NCBI RefSeq assembly: GCF_022651205.1
Contig: NZ_JALCQI010000001.1
Span: 1 to 64,000 of the forward strand
Reading direction: 5' to 3'
DNA length: 64,000 nt
Origin: Limosilactobacillus sp.
Lineage (GTDB): Bacteria > Bacillota > Bacilli > Lactobacillales > Lactobacillaceae
Each line of letters opens with the position of its first letter. Position 1 is the stretch's first letter. A program made the translations under genes and the position numbers. Below the pieces are notes generated by a model. That model ran no database searches. It was not told the DNA's origin and saw only the letters and a list, made by a program, of their open reading frames with translations. Of this stretch, positions 60,280 through 64,000 are shown piece by piece.

Positions 60280-60392
60280 CCACCGAGTACTAAGGAATCC
60301 CGGACGATGATTGCTTGACAATCAAGGACGGGATAGTTAGACGGAGGTGGCGGTCGCGGCGAGCAGATCTTGGCTATGATGCAGTAGAAACC
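60257..60392 (+). repeat. Class I structured repeat, copy 8 (overlapping a gene end)
   Basis: It starts GAGAGTGCGAGCCGCGAC inside the reductase frame. Stems: CCGCGAC/GTCGCGG, GCCACC/GGTGGC, ATCCCG/CGGGAT, TGATT/AATCA. One tail box ends ATGCAGTAGAAA. It is the same subfamily as copies 3 and 5, with paired changes in two stems. Confidence 0.82.
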
Positions 60393-60420
60393 ATTAGTAT
60401 CTAACATTCCCAATAAACCA

Positions 60421-60474
60421 AAAGAAGCAACCACAAACTAATTTCTAACTTATTAGTTTATAGTTGCTTTTTAG
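60421..60474. terminator. Bidirectional Rho-independent terminator
   Basis: AAGCAAC...AAACTAAT pairs with ATTAGTTT...AGTTGCTT; T-runs on both strands between convergent genes. Confidence 0.85.
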
Positions 60475-60478
60475 TTAT

Positions 60479-60703
60479 TTACGAGAACCTTTCGAGAAGG
60501 AGCTTAAACAGGTAACAGATGTTAAGGAGAAACCAGAACTTGAAAAAGACTCCCCACGTAATAATTGCTAATTGAAAATGCAAAAGATCGTAGAGCAAGA
60601 CAAGAAAAATAAAAAGTATGTTTCCCCTGAAAATATCTTTAGACCACTTGTGGGTAACGGTGTATGTCCATAACTTGTTGAAAAGATTGTTAGTGTTTTG
60701 CAT
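60479..60703 (-). CDS. Small membrane protein, 74 residues
   Basis: A protein with a hydrophilic N-terminus (MQNTNNLFNKLWTYTVTHKW) and two hydrophobic helices (about 31-50 and 53-70), ending KLLLERFS. GGAGG lies seven bases before the ATG. The shorter hydrophobic frame upstream overlaps its ribosome site. I do not recognise it; size and topology resemble small immunity or holin-like proteins, but nothing decides it. Confidence 0.6.
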   Translation of the reverse strand: MQNTNNLFNKLWTYTVTHKWSKDIFRGNILFIFLVLLYDLLHFQLAIITWGVFFKFWFLLNICYLFKLLLERFS

Positions 60704-60717
60704 AGATTGTCCTCCAA

Positions 60718-60798
60718 TCAAATTAAGTTAGCACAGATTACCGCAATAATGAAAAAGAAAACTGCAGTCAAATAAGATATTTTTAATTCTTGACGCAT
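60718..60798 (-). CDS. 26-residue hydrophobic peptide
   Basis: MRQELKISYLTAVFFFIIAV followed by ICANLI: a short charged head and a single membrane helix. The only possible ribosome site (GGAGAG) is rather far from the ATG, so translation is uncertain. Its TGA stop lies just before the GGAGG of the 74-residue membrane protein, so the two would be translationally coupled. Confidence 0.4.
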   Translation of the reverse strand: MRQELKISYLTAVFFFIIAVICANLI

Positions 60799-60830
60799 CT
60801 AATTACCACTCACTCTCCGTTGAAATATAA

Positions 60831-60858
60831 TTGATTATCTAACAGTCTATAATATAAT
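60831..60858 (+). promoter_or_regulatory. Promoter of the L,D-transpeptidase-dacA operon
   Basis: TTGATT, 16-base spacer, TATAAT, followed by AGAAGGGG as the ribosome site about 30 bases later. Confidence 0.7.
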
Positions 60859-60906
60859 AGAAATGATTTTATTGATAGTCGAATTAGAAGGGGTAAGTTA
60901 AAATCA

Positions 60907-61545
60907 ATGAAAAAAAGTAGATACGTTATTTACGCACTATTCTGCCTAATTATTGCAATGATCGAGCTTCACTCGAGCCTTAATACTAAAGCTGATCAGA
61001 GTACATCTTCCGCAACGGTCACGAAAAAAGTTGCCCAACAACAAAAGACTTCTTCAAATAGTAAGATGCGGACGCCAATTGATTGGCAGAAGTCTTCAGA
61101 GACCAAGGCGTATCCTGATGTAAGCAAGCTCAAACATTTCTGGATCAAAGTTGATCTAAAGGCAAACAGGACCTACTTGTACGACGGCAAACATGTCGTT
61201 TATACGATGTATTCTACCGGTGGTATTTATAAGAAGGATCCGAAAACAGGTAAAATGAAGAGTATGACACCAACTGGTACTTTTTATGTTCAACAGGAGC
61301 GTGGCGACAGTTTTTATAATGCCCGTTTGAAAGAAGGAGCAAATTACTACACTTCATGGCTGAATCATGGTGAATACTTGTTCCACAGTGTGCCAACAAA
61401 TTCAGATGGATCCTATAATAAAAAGGAAGCTGCTAAGTTAGGAAAGTCAACAGGTTCACATGGTTGTATTCGGTTATCGGTAGCAGATGCTAGATGGATG
61501 GAAGAAAATTTACCAGTGGGGACAAAGGTTGAAATAGTTGGCTAA
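60907..61545 (+). CDS. L,D-transpeptidase (YkuD domain)
   Basis: A 212-residue protein with an N-terminal signal anchor (about 5-24), a Ser/Thr/Lys/Gln-rich linker (about 28-60) and a YkuD domain. The catalytic motif is STGSHGCIRLS with Cys187 and His185 (HxxxxSHGCIRL-type). It acts outside the membrane on peptidoglycan, making 3-3 cross-links or anchoring polymers. dacA follows after 23 bases, so the transpeptidase and the carboxypeptidase that makes its tetrapeptide donors are in one operon, which fits functionally. Confidence 0.9.
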   Translation: MKKSRYVIYALFCLIIAMIELHSSLNTKADQSTSSATVTKKVAQQQKTSSNSKMRTPIDWQKSSETKAYPDVSKLKHFWIKVDLKANRTYLYDGKHVVYTMYSTGGIYKKDPKTGKMKSMTPTGTFYVQQERGDSFYNARLKEGANYYTSWLNHGEYLFHSVPTNSDGSYNKKEAAKLGKSTGSHGCIRLSVADARWMEENLPVGTKVEIVG

Positions 61546-61568
61546 AAGCAGCTGATTGGAGAATAAAA

Positions 61569-62804
61569 ATGAAAAAGATTATCGCTTTTCTTTCGACAAT
61601 ACTATTGGCACTTTGCTGTTTTATGGTTAAGCCACAAACAGTATCGGCAGCTCAAACAATTGATGCTCGGTCAGCAATTATGATTGATGCTGATACGGGG
61701 CAAATCATTTACCAACAAAACAGTGAGGAAAAGCTCCCCATTGCTTCAGTTAGTAAGTTATTGACAGTAAGTGTGATTGAAGATGAGATTAATCACCACC
61801 AATTATCTTGGAACACCAAGGTTAAAATCACGAAGCCGATCGCTGATGTTTCCAATGATTCTAATTATTCAGCAATTGGATTACAGGCAGGACAATCATA
61901 TACGGTTCGAGAACTTTTTAATGCGACCCTGATTAAGTCCGCTGATGGGGCTGCATTAGCTTTGGCAACAGCTGATGGTAGCACAATTAAGCAGTTTAAT
62001 CAGAAAATGCAAAAGAAAGCTAAGCAAATGGGGATCACGGATGCCACAATTGTTAATCCCGTTGGCCTAAAAAATGGTGATCTAAAAGGGCTAAAGCAAA
62101 AAGGAATCAAGAATAATGCCGAAAATGCCATGACCGCACGAGACGTTGCCTTAATGTCGCGTTACCTGGTTAAACATTATCCAAGCGTCCTAAAGGTTAC
62201 CAGCCAACCAAAGGCTCAATTTATGATTGCTAAGGGAAAAACGAAAGATGTTGAGAACCTCAACAAGATGCTTCCCGGTGGTAAGTACACAGTGGATAAT
62301 GTTCAAATTGACGGTCTAAAGACAGGAACTTCTGACGCAGCCGGTGCTTGTTTCGCAAGTACGGGAATTTATCAGGGGCACCGTTTAATTACTGTTGTTC
62401 TTCACGCTAACGGTAAGGATAAAGATGCACGGTTTACCCAAACTCAACAGCTGTACCAATACTTTATTCAAAATGCTCACCAGCAAGTCCTCACGCTTAA
62501 CAAAAAGCAGTCACAAAAGCGAGTTTCCAACGGTACTAAACGGATGCTAACAGTGGGTCCACACTCATTTACAGTTTGGCAAATGCAAAAGACCGCTCAG
62601 TTCACAATTCAGCCTCGATACTATAAGCATTTAACTAACCGAAAAGCTCGGTTAAACGCCCCCGTTAAGAAGGGCGAACGTCTTGGCACCATTGCCGTTA
62701 CCGGCTCCGATATCAGAACTGTCGACAATAAGCCCCTTTCCGTCCCTCTCCAAAGCACCGAAACCATCAACCGCGGTAATCTTTGGCAGAGGTTGTGGAA
62801 TTAA
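61569..62804 (+). CDS. dacA: D-alanyl-D-alanine carboxypeptidase (PBP5-like, S11 family)
   Basis: A 411-residue secreted penicillin-binding protein. A signal peptide ends at VSA-AQ (about residue 27). The active-site motifs are ASVSK (Ser60, Lys63), SADG and LKTGT. A C-terminal beta-rich domain follows. It trims the terminal D-Ala from stem peptides. The membrane-anchoring amphipathic helix is short (NRGNLWQRLW). The last ~130 coding bases are C-rich with many CCC, ACC and TCC codons unlike the rest, and a class I repeat starts at the stop. Confidence 0.92.
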   Translation: MKKIIAFLSTILLALCCFMVKPQTVSAAQTIDARSAIMIDADTGQIIYQQNSEEKLPIASVSKLLTVSVIEDEINHHQLSWNTKVKITKPIADVSNDSNYSAIGLQAGQSYTVRELFNATLIKSADGAALALATADGSTIKQFNQKMQKKAKQMGITDATIVNPVGLKNGDLKGLKQKGIKNNAENAMTARDVALMSRYLVKHYPSVLKVTSQPKAQFMIAKGKTKDVENLNKMLPGGKYTVDNVQIDGLKTGTSDAAGACFASTGIYQGHRLITVVLHANGKDKDARFTQTQQLYQYFIQNAHQQVLTLNKKQSQKRVSNGTKRMLTVGPHSFTVWQMQKTAQFTIQPRYYKHLTNRKARLNAPVKKGERLGTIAVTGSDIRTVDNKPLSVPLQSTETINRGNLWQRLWN

Positions 62805-62942
62805 ATAGAGTGTGAAGCCGTTAAAACCTTCCGGTGGCTAACGATTTCTCCACCGAACGGCGTCTTGCCGTCGGAGGTGGAGGTCGTTAGCTTGAGGAAG
62901 GTTAGGCTGAGCACCTTTCGACCTAGTTGCAGTAGAAACATA
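62803..62942 (+). repeat. Class I structured repeat, copy 9 (behind dacA)
   Basis: AATAGAGTGTGAAGCC, then stems AACCTTCC/GGAAGGTT, GCTAACGA/TCGTTAGC and CTCCACC/GGTGGAG, then one tail box ending GTTGCAGTAGAAA. It is the partner of copy 1, with a compensatory base pair. Confidence 0.82.
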
Positions 62943-62950
62943 TAAGTAAA

Positions 62951-63006
62951 AATATAGAGTCGTTTAACAAGACTGTATTGCCTTGATAAACGACTCTATA
63001 TTTTTT
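62951..63006 (+). terminator. Rho-independent terminator of the dacA operon
   Basis: AATATAGAGTCGTTTA and TAAACGACTCTATATT with a T6 run, beyond the class I repeat. Confidence 0.9.
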
Positions 63007-63079
63007 ATCTACTATCTTAATTCATAAATATGCAGTAAAATGTAAGCGTAATCTATTTTGAGCTTAAGGGGTGGCATAT

Positions 63080-64000
63080 ATGTTTTTTATTGATACAAGT
63101 TGTAATGGTAAGCCAGTACATGATGCAATTGTTAATCAATCATTGGATAATTATTTAATTAACGATCTTAGACTTAAGGGCCACGGTCTGATCTGTTATA
63201 TAAATCAACCCTCAGTTATTATCGGTGTTAATCAGAATGCCTATGCTGAAATTGATTTGCCATACCTGAAGAAACATAAGATTCAATTAGTTCGTCGTTC
63301 GAGTGGTGGCGGTGCCGTTTACCATGATTATGGTAACTTGGTTTTTGAAAACATCATTATTGGTGATGATGGACATTTCGGAGACTTTCACCGGATTGGC
63401 GATCCAATTGTAGATGCTTTGCACGACTTAGGAATTAAATCAGCTGAAGTTCGTGGACGAAATGATATGGCAATTAACGGTAAGAAGTTTTCGGGGATGG
63501 CAATTGTCAAGGCTGATGATGCATACGCTGCCGGTGGAACCATAATGTTTGATTTGAACATGGAAGCAGCTAATGAAGTATTGACTCCCGAAAAGGATAA
63601 GCTATCTTCTAAGGGAGTTAAGTCCGTTGATGCTCGAGTTACTAATATTAAGCCGTACCTTCCAGAAAAATACCAAGATTGGACAACCGAGGATTTTAAG
63701 AACTATCTTCTCTGTCACATGTTTGGTGTTGATTCAATGGATGATGTTGAGACCTACCATTTAACTGAGCACGACTGGACTATCATTGATCAACGATTAG
63801 ATTCTAAATACCGGACTGATGAATGGAATTATGGTAAGAACCCCGGCTTTAAGCACTATGTTTCTAAACACTATCCGGTTGGTACGATTGCATTTAATTT
63901 TAATGTAAGAGACGACCAAATTACTGAAGCAAAAATTTATGGTGATTTCTTTACTGCAGGTGATCCACATAAAGTTGAACAAGCTTTAGTTGGCGTAAAA
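63080..64000 (+). CDS. Second lipoate--protein ligase-like protein (C-terminus outside window)
   Basis: 307 codons to the window's end without a stop. VRRSSGGGAVYHDYGN (about 71-86) and GKKFSGMA with Lys136 match the LplA active site, and GGDFFGPQ-like IYGDFFTAGDP matches the accessory domain. It is clearly paralogous to the lplA near 47 kb but diverged, particularly in the N-terminal 60 residues. AAGGGGTGG precedes the ATG. Two LplA-type enzymes with different targets or substrates (free lipoate versus lipoyl-amide transfer) are known in Firmicutes; which this is cannot be told here. Confidence 0.87.
   Translation, partial: MFFIDTSCNGKPVHDAIVNQSLDNYLINDLRLKGHGLICYINQPSVIIGVNQNAYAEIDLPYLKKHKIQLVRRSSGGGAVYHDYGNLVFENIIIGDDGHFGDFHRIGDPIVDALHDLGIKSAEVRGRNDMAINGKKFSGMAIVKADDAYAAGGTIMFDLNMEAANEVLTPEKDKLSSKGVKSVDARVTNIKPYLPEKYQDWTTEDFKNYLLCHMFGVDSMDDVETYHLTEHDWTIIDQRLDSKYRTDEWNYGKNPGFKHYVSKHYPVGTIAFNFNVRDDQITEAKIYGDFFTAGDPHKVEQALVGVK

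Noticed and set aside
60250..60280. Frameshift or assembly error at the ferredoxin-NADP reductase C-terminus
   Set aside because: The extra residues are explained exactly by the start sequence of a class I repeat that is present elsewhere, so an error is not needed.

Overview
The window is chromosomal DNA from a low-to-moderate GC, obligately heterofermentative lactic acid bacterium, most like the Limosilactobacillus (reuteri/fermentum/mucosae) group. The grounds are a phosphoketolase (xpkA), zwf and gnd giving the 6-phosphogluconate/phosphoketolase route; a Leloir gal cluster with the Firmicutes-type GalT; a LacS carrier with a fused EIIA domain; PepV and PepD dipeptidases; strong AGGAGG-type ribosome sites and frequent TTG/GTG starts. 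I cannot name the species. I see no rRNA, tRNA, transposase, phage module or CRISPR array.

Layout. 1-4.3 kb: a Bce-type module (response regulator, intramembrane-sensing kinase, ABC ATPase, truncated permease) and a Pnu-family carrier preceded by a tandem pair of NrdR-like boxes. 4.4-9.3 kb: a GreA-like factor, two unrecognised genes, a PEBP protein, a tyrosine phosphatase and a GDSL hydrolase. 9.3-13.5 kb: galK-galT-galR with CcpA (cre) and GalR sites. 13.7-23.6 kb: MocR regulator, pepV, YfcC carrier, amidohydrolase, dicarboxylate/amino-acid symporter, GNAT, Lrp, UspA. 24-29.5 kb: lacS, gnd, zwf. 29.9-40 kb: VOC protein, nrdI, a three-gene cluster with a catalytically degenerate ABC ATPase, a PerM/AI-2E protein, a TIM-barrel protein, pepD, a membrane metalloprotease-like protein, ybaK, a GntR regulator and an acyltransferase. 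40-51 kb: xpkA, ROK kinase, Tet(M)-like GTPase, UspA, lplA, a structured ncRNA candidate, MFS exporter, methyltransferase, XRE regulator. 51-64 kb: membrane-anchored alpha/beta hydrolase, DUF1304, CPA1 antiporter, a TPP-riboswitch-controlled ykoEDC ECF transporter, nucleoside hydrolase, ferredoxin-NADP reductase, small membrane peptides, L,D-transpeptidase, D,D-carboxypeptidase and a second, truncated lplA.

How genes work together. Galactose and lactose use is linked across about 17 kb: the palindrome in the galK promoter recurs next to the lacS promoter, and both promoters carry cre-like sites. zwf, gnd and xpkA form the central heterofermentative pathway. The ykoEDC operon sits behind a thiamine riboswitch with its own terminator.

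The most unusual content is intergenic. A family of long, structured repeats (at least nine copies, class I) starts with (T)AGAGTG, usually at or within a few bases of a stop codon and in the same orientation as that gene. It continues into a long interrupted hairpin and ends in a conserved tail box (GCGAGCA...TTGCAGTAGAAA). Copies differ by paired substitutions that keep the stems intact, and most copies lie between a stop codon and a Rho-independent terminator, so they are transcribed 3' UTR elements. Several host genes become C-rich and G-poor in their last ~100 bases, and one (ferredoxin-NADP reductase) takes its last seven codons and stop from the repeat. Two further repeat types (class II and family B) occur alone or nested with class I. 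I know of no description of this system, but could not search.
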